NCBI GenBank assembly: GCA_009840005.1
Contig: VXOR01000009.1
Location: 8,621-72,620, forward strand
Reading direction: 5' to 3'
Length of the DNA: 64,000 nt
Origin: Gemmatimonadota bacterium
Lineage (GTDB): Bacteria > Latescibacterota > UBA2968 > UBA8231
Part shown: one piece after another, positions 1-9,890 of the stretch
Numbering within the stretch: the first letter of the stretch is position 1
How the letters are laid out: each line of letters starts with the position of its first letter
Translations under genes and position numbers: made by a program
Notes under the pieces: generated by a model
The model's database searches: none
Told to the model about the DNA's origin: nothing
Seen by the model: only the letters and a program-made list of their open reading frames with translations

Positions 1-266
1 CGAAAGACGCCGACTTGAATGGTGAATTGGCCGTCGGGATCAAAAAATACGGGGCTAGCATCGCTGGTATCCTCAGCATCGCTGGCGGCACTGGCATCAC
101 TGGCATCGCTAGCATCGATGGTATCGGCTGGTGTAGACATAGAGTCAGTCGGCGTTAAGATGACTATTTCGCTACGGCCAGCGGGTTCGGATTCGGGGGC
201 CTGTTCGTCTTCGCGGACATCGCTGGCGGCGCATCCCCCGATCCAGAGAACGGTCCAAGCGAGCAT
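1..266 (-). CDS. SPOR-domain lipoprotein, partial at window edge
   Basis: Reading leftward from ATG 266, the protein starts with a short hydrophobic stretch ending in the lipobox-like WIGGC, so it is probably a lipoprotein. An acidic linker follows, then a low-complexity run of Ser/Ala/Asp (about residues 47-70). The visible part ends in GQFTIQVGVF, which matches the beginning of a SPOR (peptidoglycan-binding) domain. The C-terminus lies outside the window. An upstream in-frame TTG (296-294) overlaps the hemL stop codon, so translational coupling to hemL is possible; I prefer the ATG because the signal sequence then has normal length. SPOR proteins bind denuded septal glycan in Gram-negative cells. 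The function of this one is inferred only from the domain start. Confidence 0.66.
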   Translation of the reverse strand, partial: MLAWTVLWIGGCAASDVREDEQAPESEPAGRSEIVILTPTDSMSTPADTIDASDASDASAASDAEDTSDASPVFFDPDGQFTIQVGVF

Positions 267-292
267 CCATAGCCGATTGGGATTCGCCGCGC

Positions 293-1582
293 TCAATGTA
301 TAGCCTTGAGCGCGGCAAAGTGAATGCGGAGTGTTTCCTCGATATCCCCTTCTCCGTGGACGAGCGAGGGGAACATGCATTCGTATTGAGAGGGCGCTAG
401 ATAGAGGCCCTGCTCTAGGCAAGCCCAGAAATAGCGCTTAAAGCGCGCCAGATCAACCGTTTCGACGCAGGCAAAATCCACCACCGGTTGCGACGTAAAG
501 AAAATGCAGAGCATGGCACCGACCCGGTTTAGCGCGTAGTCCAAGCCCAGCTTCCGCAGGTTGTCAGCCATGCCATCTGCCAAGTCGGCGCAGCGGCTCT
601 CCAGCGTTTCATAGACTCCGGGTTTGGACAGCATGGTCAGTTGTTCCAAACCTGCGGCCATGGCGAGCGGGTTGCCCGATAAGGTGCCGGCCTGCGAGAC
701 CTTTAGGCCCAGCGGCGATACGTTTTCCATGATCTCCCGCTTGCCGCCGTATGCCGCAGCCGGCAAGCCGCCCCCGACAATTTTGCCCAAGCACGTCAGG
801 TCGGGCATCACCCCGTAGCGCTCTTGCGCCCCACCTGGGCCGACGCGGAACCCAGTAATGACCTCGTCGAAGATGAGGACGATCCCCTCTTCGTCGGCTA
901 TTTGGCGCAGCGCGGAGAGGAAACCCTCGCACGGCGGTACGGTTCCCATATTGCCGGCCACTGGCTCGACGATGATGGCAGCGATCTGGCCGCTATTTTC
1001 CCGCGCAGCCGCACGCACGGCAGCCGCGTCGTTATACGGCAGCGTCAAGGTCGAATCCACCACGCTCTGCGGCACACCCGGACTCGTGGGAACCCCCAAG
1101 GTCAGGGCCGAAGAGCCAGCCTCGCTCAAGAAGCTGTCCCCATGCCCGTGCCAGCAACCCTCAAATTTGGCGATTTTGTCCCGGCCGGTATGGCCACGGG
1201 CCAAGCGCACCGCCGCCATCGCAGCCTCGGTCCCCGAACTGACCATCCGCACCATTTCGATGGAAGGCACCATCTCCACAATGCGCTCGGCCAGCGCGAT
1301 TTCCAATTCGGTTGGAGCACCGAAACTGGTCCCCTTTGCACAGGCTTCCTGTACGGCTTTTACGACGCGAGGATGGGCATGGCCGAAAATAAGCGGCCCC
1401 CAAGAGCACACGTAATCGATGTATTCGCGGCCATCAACATCAAAAATCCGCGAACCAGCCCCCCGGTCTATAAAGCGAGGGCCGCCGCCCACTGCGCCGA
1501 AAGCCCGCGCCGGACTGTTCACGCCTCCGGGAATAACCTGCTGTGCTTGGGCAAAGGCTGCTGCGGATCTAGGTGCCGACAT
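293..1582 (-). CDS. hemL: glutamate-1-semialdehyde 2,1-aminomutase
   Basis: PLP-dependent class III aminotransferase fold of 429 aa, the normal length for HemL. It converts glutamate-1-semialdehyde into 5-aminolevulinate, the last step of the C5 route to tetrapyrroles. Visible family features are the N-terminal PGGVNSPARAF, the GTEAAMAAVRLAR phosphate-binding stretch, the FDEVITGFR segment that contacts the PLP ring, and the LGKIVGGGLPAAAYGG segment holding the PLP-binding lysine. It starts at an ATG. Its stop overlaps a possible TTG start of the downstream SPOR lipoprotein. Heme made this way would supply the many cytochromes encoded at 28-40 kb. Confidence 0.96.
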   Translation of the reverse strand: MSAPRSAAAFAQAQQVIPGGVNSPARAFGAVGGGPRFIDRGAGSRIFDVDGREYIDYVCSWGPLIFGHAHPRVVKAVQEACAKGTSFGAPTELEIALAERIVEMVPSIEMVRMVSSGTEAAMAAVRLARGHTGRDKIAKFEGCWHGHGDSFLSEAGSSALTLGVPTSPGVPQSVVDSTLTLPYNDAAAVRAAARENSGQIAAIIVEPVAGNMGTVPPCEGFLSALRQIADEEGIVLIFDEVITGFRVGPGGAQERYGVMPDLTCLGKIVGGGLPAAAYGGKREIMENVSPLGLKVSQAGTLSGNPLAMAAGLEQLTMLSKPGVYETLESRCADLADGMADNLRKLGLDYALNRVGAMLCIFFTSQPVVDFACVETVDLARFKRYFWACLEQGLYLAPSQYECMFPSLVHGEGDIEETLRIHFAALKAIH

Positions 1583-1700
1583 GAGTCCATCTCAGAAGCT
1601 GTTGACTTGAAAGAAGCGCATTCAATCCAATGAATATCTGACCAACTCGACCGATGCGCAATAATGGCAAGTCCCTACCCTGTTCTCTATCGGATCAGGG

Positions 1701-2678
1701 CTAGCTCCACTGCTCCACTTGTAAGAGTCCAGCATCTTCCTCTGCCAAGCGCTCCAGAACGACCAGCCTATACGCCCGCCCGCGCTCGTGCATCTCCAAG
1801 TCGGCCAAGACTTCCAGAGGATAGTCTTTGGCTTCCAAAAGGGCTATGAAGTGATCAAAATCAGCGACTTGCACCACGGCGATTCCACCGGCGCACAACA
1901 CCCGAGCCAATTCGGCCAACTCAGCGGCCGGGTTTTCTCCGGCCAAGCTGAACGCGTAATCGAGGTGCTCGCCCACAAAAGGCAGATGATCCAGCGCGGC
2001 GATTAGGTGCGCTCGAATGCCTACTAGCAGGTGCGGCGCAAACGCCTCTTGTAGTGCGGCCAACTCGTGCGGGTCGCGGCGCGCCCACAGGACGCATGCC
2101 CCCGGCTGCATAGCCACCAAGCGGGCCAAGCAATACGCCACGGCCGCATTTGGCGCTATGCCCTCCCCTAGCCGCAGTCCCAACAGGGCACGTCGTCCGG
2201 TCAGTTGCAAGTGAAGCCGCAGCAGATTCGGCCCGTTGCCTAGACGCAATCCGTGTTTGTCGCGCAAAACCGCCGCCACGGCTGCGGTCAGCTCGGCCGC
2301 ACTGAATCGGTACCGGCCCCGCAGCGTCGCGCTCAGGGCGAAAGCGTGGGTGTCAATTGCCGCGGACTGGCTCTGAGCGAGGCTTTTGGCCGGAGTCAGA
2401 TCGCAGCGGGCGATGCGCTTGCAGATGTATTCAAGGCCCGGTCGCCCCACCGTAACGCCGTGCATCTGAACGAGTAAACCGGCGCACTGCATGGCCGAAC
2501 CCAACTGTAGCAGCCGCCCCGGGCTTCGCTTGTACGTGAAGAAAATCTGACCCACGCGCCCGCCCGGTTCGACATCGACCTGCTGCACCTCGGGCGCGTA
2601 TTCGCGCAGCTCGTCCAGTGCCACTGCCTCCAACCCGCTCGGCACCGAGATCCAATAGCGATATATCTTATCGGCCAT
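1701..2678 (-). CDS. THUMP-domain RNA methyltransferase-like protein, degenerate catalytic half
   Basis: 325 aa. The N-terminal part (RYWISVPSGLEAVALDELRE onward, to about residue 160) has the look of the ferredoxin-like plus THUMP RNA-binding module of RlmKL/Trm14-type methyltransferases. The C-terminal half keeps the Rossmann-like spacing, but the SAM loop expected as DPxCGSGT reads VLWARRDPHE, and no (N/D)PP(Y/F) motif is visible where expected (about residues 240-255). It therefore looks catalytically degenerate, an inference from motif absence. The gene overlaps by one base the start of the M16 peptidase gene upstream and is probably co-transcribed with the peptidase pair. A role in RNA binding without methylation is possible but unproven. 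Confidence 0.6.
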   Translation of the reverse strand: MADKIYRYWISVPSGLEAVALDELREYAPEVQQVDVEPGGRVGQIFFTYKRSPGRLLQLGSAMQCAGLLVQMHGVTVGRPGLEYICKRIARCDLTPAKSLAQSQSAAIDTHAFALSATLRGRYRFSAAELTAAVAAVLRDKHGLRLGNGPNLLRLHLQLTGRRALLGLRLGEGIAPNAAVAYCLARLVAMQPGACVLWARRDPHELAALQEAFAPHLLVGIRAHLIAALDHLPFVGEHLDYAFSLAGENPAAELAELARVLCAGGIAVVQVADFDHFIALLEAKDYPLEVLADLEMHERGRAYRLVVLERLAEEDAGLLQVEQWS

Positions 2679-3961
2679 TATTCTGCGCGTCCGGTGGGCA
2701 CAATCTGCATCGCGCGCAGGTTCGCCGGCGACAAACAGCTCTCCAGCACTTCGAGAATCTCACCGACCCCGACCTGCTCGTGGACGGCAAAATAGACGTT
2801 GGGTGCAGCCCCGCTCGCCGCGGCCGAGCAAAGCATATCGGCCACGTCCTCGGCTTGCTCCCACGCACGCAGCAGCAGGCCGTAGGCCTTGCGCTTGGCG
2901 CGGCCCAAATCCGCGGCCACAACGCGCTCGTCGAGACTGGACAATGCGGCCCCTATTTCCTCACACAATCGCTCGCTCTGCTGGGTATATCCGCCCACTG
3001 TGCAAAAACAGAACGTCGGCTCAGCATAGACCTCGGCTCCAAAGGCATCGCCGTCGATCAGGCCATCTTCGTAGTGCGTGGCAAAAAAATCGCTCGCCGG
3101 ACCCAAGGCAATGTCCAAGGCCAGCTCTAAGGCCAACTCCCGCAAGAGCAAATCGCGACCCGATTGACCTACCTTGTCGTCGCCGAAAAACAGCAAGGTA
3201 TAGGGACGACTGACCGGCAGGGCTAAGGCCCCGAGCGGCTGCGGAGTTGGCAGCACCACTGGACGTTCCACTCGGTCCCATGCGGAGCGCGGCCGGCTGT
3301 ACTTTAGCAAAGTGGATTCGACGGTCGCGTAAGTGGACTCGACGTCGAAATCCCCGCACAAGTACAGCCCCATGTATTCGGGCCGATAAAATACCTCGTG
3401 GCAACGAGTTAGCGTATCCTCATCAATCTGCTTGATGCTCTCCCGCGTGCCGGCCATGTCCCAAGCCAAGGGACCATTCTGGTACAGCCCTTCAAGCCCG
3501 TGCAAAAACCCGATCCACTCCGGGTCGTCGCAGCTTATCTGTAGCTCGTGGTCAATGATTTCTCGCTCCTGGACAACGCCAGCCGGCAGGATGTGCAGAT
3601 CCAAGGCAAGTTCGAAGAGCAAATCTAGGTGGGCGGCAAAGTGCTCAATACACGTCAGAGAAAAGACGGTTGAAGTAAAACTGGTGCTGGCGTTTACGTC
3701 GCCGCCAAGGCGGCTGATTTGTTCGGTGATGTCGCCGTACGGTTTGGCAAAAAGGCGGTGTTCGAGAAAGTGCGCGGTGCCAGCGGGCGTGGTCTGGACC
3801 TCCCCGGAGTTGCGGGCGCGCAAATGCAGATCGACCGAACCGTAGTCTATGTACAGCACGGCCGCTTTTTGCCGACTGCCCGGCCGCGGCACTGCCCATA
3901 CATCGAGGCCGCCCAAGCGGCTGCGATACACCCCTTCCCCCAATAGCGAATCCGCGATCAC
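2678..3961 (-). CDS. M16 family zinc metallopeptidase (YmfH-like, catalytic)
   Basis: 427 aa, resembling the M16C peptidase YmfH of Gram-positive operons. The inverted zinc motif HxxEH is intact as H64-FL-E67-H68, and a downstream glutamate in the REIIDHEL segment (about E139) is a suitable third ligand. The upstream gene encodes a paralogous M16 protein without HxxEH, so the two may form a catalytic/non-catalytic heterodimer as known for mitochondrial processing peptidase and other M16B/M16C pairs. No signal peptide is seen, so a cytosolic location is likely. Only four bases separate the two peptidase genes. The substrate cannot be told from sequence. Confidence 0.82.
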   Translation of the reverse strand: MIADSLLGEGVYRSRLGGLDVWAVPRPGSRQKAAVLYIDYGSVDLHLRARNSGEVQTTPAGTAHFLEHRLFAKPYGDITEQISRLGGDVNASTSFTSTVFSLTCIEHFAAHLDLLFELALDLHILPAGVVQEREIIDHELQISCDDPEWIGFLHGLEGLYQNGPLAWDMAGTRESIKQIDEDTLTRCHEVFYRPEYMGLYLCGDFDVESTYATVESTLLKYSRPRSAWDRVERPVVLPTPQPLGALALPVSRPYTLLFFGDDKVGQSGRDLLLRELALELALDIALGPASDFFATHYEDGLIDGDAFGAEVYAEPTFCFCTVGGYTQQSERLCEEIGAALSSLDERVVAADLGRAKRKAYGLLLRAWEQAEDVADMLCSAAASGAAPNVYFAVHEQVGVGEILEVLESCLSPANLRAMQIVPTGRAE

Positions 3962-3965
3962 GTTC

Positions 3966-5237
3966 TCACGTTCCGTGTAGTAAAAAGGCCGTGTCCGCTA
4001 CAATGCCACCGGCCACCCGGGTTAGATCCTCGACACCGACTTGCTCGATGCGCTGCCATAGCGTTTCCGGGGACTGGATGCCCCCTATCAACTCCTCCCG
4101 CAATTGATAGCGAAAAAAGCCCTCGCGGTCTTCGGCTAGCCCCAACAGCCGCGCTCGCAACAAGTGACGAGCCGCTTCGATTTCGCGGCAATCAAAAACC
4201 CCGGCGCGCAGCGACTGGATCTCCTGTTCCACCTTATCCCGGACCTCGGAGTATGCGGCGGCCTCAATGCCTGCGGCCACAAAGAGCAGTCCGCTCAATG
4301 CCTCGATATGCGATGCGATGTAGTAGCACAAGCCTTCTTCTTCGCGGAGGTGCTTGAACAGCCGCGATGGACCATCGCCACCCAGCATTAGGTTCAGGAG
4401 TGCCAAAGCCGGATAGTCATCGGTGCCGTCCGCGCCATAAGCAACTTGCGTGCGATAGCCCAACACTACTTTGGCCTCTCGTACCGCTTGGCATTCAAAA
4501 ACCTCGCGCCGCGGCCCAGCACGGCGCGGATGCCGCGGCGGGGGCGGGGGCTGATTTGCCGCACGCTCCCAAGTAAAGAGCGACTCCATCAAGGGCTGAA
4601 TCTGCTCCAAGCGCAGATCGCCGCTTACAAAGAGGTCTAGGCGGTCGGCCGCGGTCCGCGTGCGGTGGAAAGCCCACAGTTCCTCGGCCTGCACGGCGGC
4701 AAAGTCCGCGGGGTCGCCCAGCGGCGACAGGCCCATGGGTTCGCCCCGACACATCTCTTCGCTGCATCGCCTTTGTGCGTAGCCCAGTTTGTCGTTGAAA
4801 CCATCGGCGATTTGCCGCACGAGGTGGTGCTTTTCTCGCTCTAGATAGTCGCGTTGGAATCCACTGCCATCGCGCAAGACGTCGCGGAGAAAGGTCAGTC
4901 CTCGCGCTAGTATTCCCTTCTCCCCAAGGAAGTTATCGTTTATGACCTCTAGACATAAATGAACGAACTGATGCTCCCCCAAGCGATCGACTTGCACCGA
5001 GTAATGCGCCCCGTACAGGTCGTCGATGAAGCGGTTGAGGCTCTGGATATTGGGCAGCTTGTGCGTACCCCGGGACAACAGTTGGCCGCTCAGAGCCACG
5101 AGCGAATGTCTCGGCGCACACAGCGGCGTGCTCAGACATACATCCACCCGGACCGTCTTGTATAACCCAATGCTGTGCAGATGCAAATAGACGCCGTCCG
5201 CTAGTTGGACGCGGGTGAGTTCACCGACGGTGTACAT
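3966..5237 (-). CDS. M16 family peptidase-like protein (YmfF-like, no HxxEH)
   Basis: 423 aa from ATG 5237 (MYTVGELTRVQLADGVYLH). A longer open frame runs upstream to 5564, but that part is antisense to the trmJ coding region and has no M16 similarity, so I start at 5237. The fold features of M16 proteins are present (a KTVRVDV strand, LLSRGTHKLPN where the zinc helix would be, DDLYGAHYSVQVDRLGEHQ), but the HxxEH motif is absent. It is the presumed non-catalytic partner of the downstream peptidase. The start is 40 bp from the divergent trmJ start. Confidence 0.8.
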   Translation of the reverse strand: MYTVGELTRVQLADGVYLHLHSIGLYKTVRVDVCLSTPLCAPRHSLVALSGQLLSRGTHKLPNIQSLNRFIDDLYGAHYSVQVDRLGEHQFVHLCLEVINDNFLGEKGILARGLTFLRDVLRDGSGFQRDYLEREKHHLVRQIADGFNDKLGYAQRRCSEEMCRGEPMGLSPLGDPADFAAVQAEELWAFHRTRTAADRLDLFVSGDLRLEQIQPLMESLFTWERAANQPPPPPRHPRRAGPRREVFECQAVREAKVVLGYRTQVAYGADGTDDYPALALLNLMLGGDGPSRLFKHLREEEGLCYYIASHIEALSGLLFVAAGIEAAAYSEVRDKVEQEIQSLRAGVFDCREIEAARHLLRARLLGLAEDREGFFRYQLREELIGGIQSPETLWQRIEQVGVEDLTRVAGGIVADTAFLLHGT

Positions 5238-5277
5238 TGGCGCACGGGGTCTTTCTTGGTTTAGTTTGGCGAGCCAC

Positions 5278-6030
5278 ATGAATCCTCTCGACAACATCCG
5301 CGTCGTGCTCGTCGAGCCGGCGACGCCCGGCAATATCGGCGCTACGGCCCGCGTGCTCAAAACCACGGGTATAAGCCAGTTGGCCTTGGTCAATCCCGGA
5401 GCGTGGGATACGCCGGAAGCGCGTACCTTTGCCCACGGCGCGGGCGATATTCTCGACGGCAGCCAAATTTTCCCCAGCCTCGCCGCGGCCGTAGCCGATT
5501 GCCACATCGTCGTCGGCACCACCCATCGGCAGGGCCGCTTCCGCACGGTTACTTCCGCGCCCAAGCCCCTGATTGACCAACTAGCCTCTCAAGTACATCA
5601 CCGCCGCATCGCCCTTGTGTTCGGGCGCGAAAGGGACGGCTTGTGGCATGAGGAACTCGCGCTCTGTCACCAAGTGTTGAGATTCCCCACAGCCGCAGCC
5701 TATCCCTCCCTCAACCTCTCCCACGCCGTATTCCTGTTCACCTACGGCCTGTATGCGGCGGTGAGCGAAAAGCCGCCAGACCCGCCGGTGCAACTGGCTA
5801 CGGCTGACGAGCGTGAGCGCATGTTCGCGCAGATCCTGCAAGCCCTTGCCGAGATAGAGTTTACCCCGTATAACAACAAGCCGGATCACTTCGGCCGAGT
5901 GCTGCGCCGCTTCTTTAACAAGGTCGATTTGGAAGTTCGCGATGTGCGGGCGATTCAGACGATATGCGGCCAGATCCGCAAGTTCAGCCGCCGCTATCGC
6001 CGCAGCGCCGGGCGTACTGAGGCCGACTGA
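5278..6030 (+). CDS. trmJ: tRNA (cytidine/uridine-2'-O-)-methyltransferase TrmJ family
   Basis: 250 aa from ATG 5278, chosen because the SPOUT fold begins right there ([20 protein letters not shown]). SpoU/TrmJ motifs are clear: [11 protein letters not shown] (motif 1), [11 protein letters not shown] (motif 2) and [10 protein letters not shown] (motif 3), which form the trefoil-knot SAM site. TrmJ methylates the ribose of nucleotide 32 in the anticodon loop. The C-terminal extension (about residues 175-250) fits the TrmJ helical tail. It is the only plus-strand gene in this stretch. Its last 37 bases overlap, tail to tail, the end of gmd. Confidence 0.85.
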   Translation: MNPLDNIRVVLVEPATPGNIGATARVLKTTGISQLALVNPGAWDTPEARTFAHGAGDILDGSQIFPSLAAAVADCHIVVGTTHRQGRFRTVTSAPKPLIDQLASQVHHRRIALVFGRERDGLWHEELALCHQVLRFPTAAAYPSLNLSHAVFLFTYGLYAAVSEKPPDPPVQLATADERERMFAQILQALAEIEFTPYNNKPDHFGRVLRRFFNKVDLEVRDVRAIQTICGQIRKFSRRYRRSAGRTEAD

Positions 6031-6992
6031 TGGCCCACCTGCTCCAAGTCCCAGTCAACCATCTGCCGGACCATTTCCTCAAAGCCGACCTCGGGTTCCC
6101 AACCTAATTTTTCCCGCGCCTTAGTCGCATCGCCCAACAGGGTATGCACCTCGGCGGGACGCAAAAAGCGCTCATCCAAGACCACGTATTGCCGCCAGTC
6201 CAAGCCAGCGTGGGCAAAGGCGACCTCGCAGAATTCGCCGATGGTTCGGGAGGTGCCCGTGGCGACGACGTAATCGTCGGGTTCATCCTGCTGAAGCATC
6301 ATCCACATCGCGCGGACAAAGTCGCCGGCATAGCCCCAATCGCGGCGGGGAGTTAGGTCACCGAGGCGCAACTCTTGGTCCAGCCCGTGTTTGATGCGGG
6401 CCACGCCATGCGTGATTTTGCGGGTGACGAATTCGCGCCCGCGGCGCGGCGACTCGTGATTGAAGAGAATGCCCGTGCAGGCGAACATGCCGTAGCTTTC
6501 GCGGTAGTTGATGGTGGTCCAATGCGCGTACAGCTTGGACACCCCATAGGGCGAACGCGGATAGAATGCCGTTCGCTCGTTCTGCGGCGTCTCTTGCACC
6601 TTGCCGAACAACTCGCTGGTGCTGGCTTGGTAAAAGCGAATGTTCTCGTCGCAGACGCGGATAGCTTCCAAAAGCCGCGTCACGCCCAAGCCGGTGATCT
6701 CGCCGGTCAACATGGGTTGCTCCCAAGAGACCGGTATAAAGGATTGGGCACCTAGGTTATACACTTCCTGCGGCCGCGCGGCCTGCAGCGCCGAAACCAA
6801 CGACTTCTGATCTAACAGATCGCCGGAGATTAGTTCTATTTTGTCCTGCAAATGGCCGATCCGCTCGAAATTGACCGTGCTGCTGCGCCGCACCAGCCCG
6901 AAAACCTCATAGTCCTTTTCCAGCAGCAATTCGGCCAAGTACGAACCGTCTTGGCCGGTAATACCAGTGATTAAAGCGCGCTTCTGGCTCAT
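5994..6992 (-). CDS. gmd: GDP-mannose 4,6-dehydratase
   Basis: 332 aa short-chain dehydratase of the extended SDR family, catalysing GDP-D-mannose to GDP-4-keto-6-deoxy-D-mannose, the entry to GDP-fucose, GDP-rhamnose and related sugars. Features seen are the [14 protein letters not shown] dinucleotide-binding loop, the [11 protein letters not shown] segment typical of Gmd NADP binding, TSELFGKV with the catalytic Thr/Glu, and [10 protein letters not shown] with the YxxxK pair. No second sugar gene (fcl or rmd) is adjacent, so the final deoxysugar is not known from this window. The gene starts 2 bp after the gcvP stop. Confidence 0.9.
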   Translation of the reverse strand: MSQKRALITGITGQDGSYLAELLLEKDYEVFGLVRRSSTVNFERIGHLQDKIELISGDLLDQKSLVSALQAARPQEVYNLGAQSFIPVSWEQPMLTGEITGLGVTRLLEAIRVCDENIRFYQASTSELFGKVQETPQNERTAFYPRSPYGVSKLYAHWTTINYRESYGMFACTGILFNHESPRRGREFVTRKITHGVARIKHGLDQELRLGDLTPRRDWGYAGDFVRAMWMMLQQDEPDDYVVATGTSRTIGEFCEVAFAHAGLDWRQYVVLDERFLRPAEVHTLLGDATKAREKLGWEPEVGFEEMVRQMVDWDLEQVGHQSASVRPALRR

Positions 6993-6993
6993 T

Positions 6994-9846
6994 TCATTCC
7001 TCTTGAGAATATGCCTCTACAGGCGGACAGGAACAGATCAGGTTGCGATCGCCCTGCGCGTCGTTCAGGCGTCCGACGGCCGGCCAAAATTTGCGCTCCA
7101 ATAGCCAAGGAGTCGGCAGGGCGGCGACAGTTCTAGAATAGGGCCGATCCCACTCGTCGGCCAGCACGACATCCATTGGGTGCGGCGCGTGGACGAGCGG
7201 GTTGTCGGTGGGGTCCATCTCCCCGGCAGCTACTTGTCGGATTTCTTCGCCAATGGCGATCATGGCTTCGCAAAACCGGTCCAATTCGGCCTTGGACTCG
7301 CTCTCGGTAGGTTCGACCATCAGAGTTCCGACGACCGGGAAGGATACCGTAGGCGCGTGGAACCCGTAGTCCATCAAGCGTTTAGCCACGTCTTCTACGC
7401 CAATACTGTGTTCCCGTGCCCAGCGCAAATCGAGAATGCACTCGTGGGCCACGCGCCCGTTGTGCCCCTTGTATAGCACGGGAAAGGAATCCGCGAGGCG
7501 GCTGCTTAGATAATTGGCATTGAGGATCGCCACCTGAGTCGCTTCAGTGAGACCCGCGCTGCCCATCAGCCTCAAGTACGCCCAAGATATGAGCAGAATC
7601 GAGGCGCTGCCCCACGGAGCGGCCGCAATGGGACCAATGGATGCAGCCCCGCCGGTGTGGACGAGGGGATGCGAGGGCAAAAACTCCACCAAGTGCTCGG
7701 CCACGGCAATGGGACCCATCCCAGGACCGCCCCCGCCGTGGGGGATGCAAAAGGTCTTGTGCAAATTCAAGTGGCACACGTCAATGCCGATTTCCCCGGG
7801 CCGGCACAATCCCACCAAGGCATTCATATTGGCCCCGTCCATATAGACCTGACCGCCCGCTTGGTGGACGATCGCGCAGATTTCGCCGATGGCCTCTTCA
7901 AATACCCCGTGGGTCGAGGGGTACGTCACCATCAGGGCCGCCAGCCGCTCGCGGTGTGCGTCGGCTTTCGCCCGCAGGTCCGCCAAGTCGATATTGCCTT
8001 CGACGTCACAAGCGACGACGACCACGTCTAAGCCGGCCATAACCGCGCTAGCCGGATTCGTCCCATGAGCCGAGGCCGGAATGAGGCAGACGCTCCGCAG
8101 GGCTTCTCCGCGCGTCTGGTGATATTTGCGTACGATGAGTAGGCCAGCGTATTCGCCCTGCGAACCTGCATTGGGTTGCAGTGAAACGCCCTTGAGGCCG
8201 GTGATTTCGCGCAGCATGTCCTCCATTTCGGTGAAAATCGCCGCGTACCCTTGGGCCTGCTCTACGGGCACAAACGGATGCAGCCCAGCGAATTCGGGCC
8301 AAGTAATCGCCATCATTTCCGCGGTTGCATTGAGCTTCATGGTACACGAGCCGAGGGGAATCATCGCGTGGACCAAGGACAGATCCTTGGCTTCGAGTCG
8401 GCGCATGTAGCGCATCATTTCGGTCTCGGAATGATGCGATGCAAAGACGGGATGCTCCATGAAGCGCGAGTGGCGGACGTGAACAGGCCCCCAAGCAGGC
8501 TCTGCATCGACTGCGCTGGGCAACTCGCCGCCTAGCAAGGCGAGGATGGCTTGTAAATCGGCTTTGTCAGTCGTTTCGTCGAGGGCAATGCCCCAATGCC
8601 TGTCCCCCAGATCGCGGAAGTTCATCCCCTTGGCTCGAGCCTGTGCCGACAGCTCGTCTCCCTGCTCCCCTACCTCAACGCGCAGTGTGTCAAAGTACTG
8701 GTCGTGGACGACTCGGTAACCGGCTTCTTCCAGCCCTTGGGCGAGCGCACGCGCCTGACAGTGTACGCGGTGAGCTATGCGCTGCAGCCCGTCCGGCCCG
8801 TGATAGACCGCGTACATGCTTGCCACCACAGCCGGCAAGACCTCGGCTGTGCATATGTTGCTCGTAGCCCGTTCTCGTTTGATGTGCTGTTCGCGAGTTT
8901 GCAGGGCCATGCGCAGGGCGGGCCGTCCTCGGACATCCTCTGATACGCCGATGATGCGCCCGGGTACCTGCCGCCGGAACTCGGATCTCGTCGCCAAAAA
9001 GGCGGCGTGCGGACCGCCGTACCCCATCGGCATGCCAAAGCGCTGCGCGCTCCCGATGGCCGCATCGGCCCCAAACTCCCCCGGAGGCCGCAGTAAACAC
9101 AGGGCGAGCAAATCGACCGCTGCGCATACCAGTGTCTGATGGGCATGAGCTTGAGCGCAAAAGTCCGCGTAGTCGTAGAGCGCACCATCTGAAGCGGGGT
9201 ACTGAATCAGAGCGGCAAACGCCCCAGTCGCAAAATCGTATTCTCGGTGATCGCCTACTACAACCTCCCACCCCCGCGATTCGGCCCGGACCTTGACCAC
9301 CGCTATGGTTTGCGGGTGGCAGGCCGACGAGACAAAAACGCGCTGGCTGGCGTTTTTCTTTTGCACTGCCCGTAGCATGGCAATGGCTTCGGCCGCGGCC
9401 GTGGCTTCATCCAACAAAGAGGCATTGGCCAAGGCAAAACCCGTCAGGTCGCAGACCATGGTTTGGAAGTTGAGCAGGGCCTCTAGCCGTCCTTGGGCGA
9501 TTTCGGACTGATAGGGCGTGTACTGGGTGTACCAGCCTGGATTCTCCAAGATGTTGCGCTGGATCACCGGAGGGGTTATGCAGTCAGAGTAACCCATGCC
9601 GATAAAACTGCGGCAAATGCGATTCTGGCCAGCCAATTCGCGTAACCTACCCATCAACTCGTACTCGCTGATGCCTTCTCCTAGCGCCAAGGAGCCTTGC
9701 ATCCGAATCGCCGCCGGCAGGGACTCGGCCATGAGGTCGTCCAAGCTGTCAGCCTCCACGGCCGCGAGCATGGCCGCTACATCTGCCGCCGTAGGGCCGA
9801 TATGCCGGCGGACAAAATCATCGCTCGGTCCAAATTCGTCGCCCAT
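6994..9846 (-). CDS. gcvP: glycine dehydrogenase (decarboxylating), P protein
   Basis: 950 aa, the fused single-chain P protein as in proteobacteria rather than the split GcvPA/GcvPB. It decarboxylates glycine and passes the aminomethyl group to lipoyl-GcvH. The PLP lysine lies in [18 protein letters not shown], followed by the glycine-rich loop typical of GcvP. An in-frame GTG at 9861 is possible, but GGAGG lies inside that extension and directly precedes ATG 9846, so I use the ATG. gcvT follows upstream by 44 bp, making a P-T arrangement; no gcvH is in the window. Confidence 0.95.
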   Translation of the reverse strand: MGDEFGPSDDFVRRHIGPTAADVAAMLAAVEADSLDDLMAESLPAAIRMQGSLALGEGISEYELMGRLRELAGQNRICRSFIGMGYSDCITPPVIQRNILENPGWYTQYTPYQSEIAQGRLEALLNFQTMVCDLTGFALANASLLDEATAAAEAIAMLRAVQKKNASQRVFVSSACHPQTIAVVKVRAESRGWEVVVGDHREYDFATGAFAALIQYPASDGALYDYADFCAQAHAHQTLVCAAVDLLALCLLRPPGEFGADAAIGSAQRFGMPMGYGGPHAAFLATRSEFRRQVPGRIIGVSEDVRGRPALRMALQTREQHIKRERATSNICTAEVLPAVVASMYAVYHGPDGLQRIAHRVHCQARALAQGLEEAGYRVVHDQYFDTLRVEVGEQGDELSAQARAKGMNFRDLGDRHWGIALDETTDKADLQAILALLGGELPSAVDAEPAWGPVHVRHSRFMEHPVFASHHSETEMMRYMRRLEAKDLSLVHAMIPLGSCTMKLNATAEMMAITWPEFAGLHPFVPVEQAQGYAAIFTEMEDMLREITGLKGVSLQPNAGSQGEYAGLLIVRKYHQTRGEALRSVCLIPASAHGTNPASAVMAGLDVVVVACDVEGNIDLADLRAKADAHRERLAALMVTYPSTHGVFEEAIGEICAIVHQAGGQVYMDGANMNALVGLCRPGEIGIDVCHLNLHKTFCIPHGGGGPGMGPIAVAEHLVEFLPSHPLVHTGGAASIGPIAAAPWGSASILLISWAYLRLMGSAGLTEATQVAILNANYLSSRLADSFPVLYKGHNGRVAHECILDLRWAREHSIGVEDVAKRLMDYGFHAPTVSFPVVGTLMVEPTESESKAELDRFCEAMIAIGEEIRQVAAGEMDPTDNPLVHAPHPMDVVLADEWDRPYSRTVAALPTPWLLERKFWPAVGRLNDAQGDRNLICSCPPVEAYSQEE

Positions 9847-9890
9847 GCAACCTCCGTTCACTGCCGAAAGAAGGCAGCAGATAAAGCGTC

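Noticed and set aside
824..1633. 269-codon plus-strand open frame
   Set aside because: It is antisense to hemL, has low-complexity Arg/His-rich content and no family similarity; hemL is unambiguous.
5238..5564. Upstream extension of the non-catalytic M16 gene
   Set aside because: It lies antisense to trmJ, and M16 similarity begins only at the ATG at 5237.
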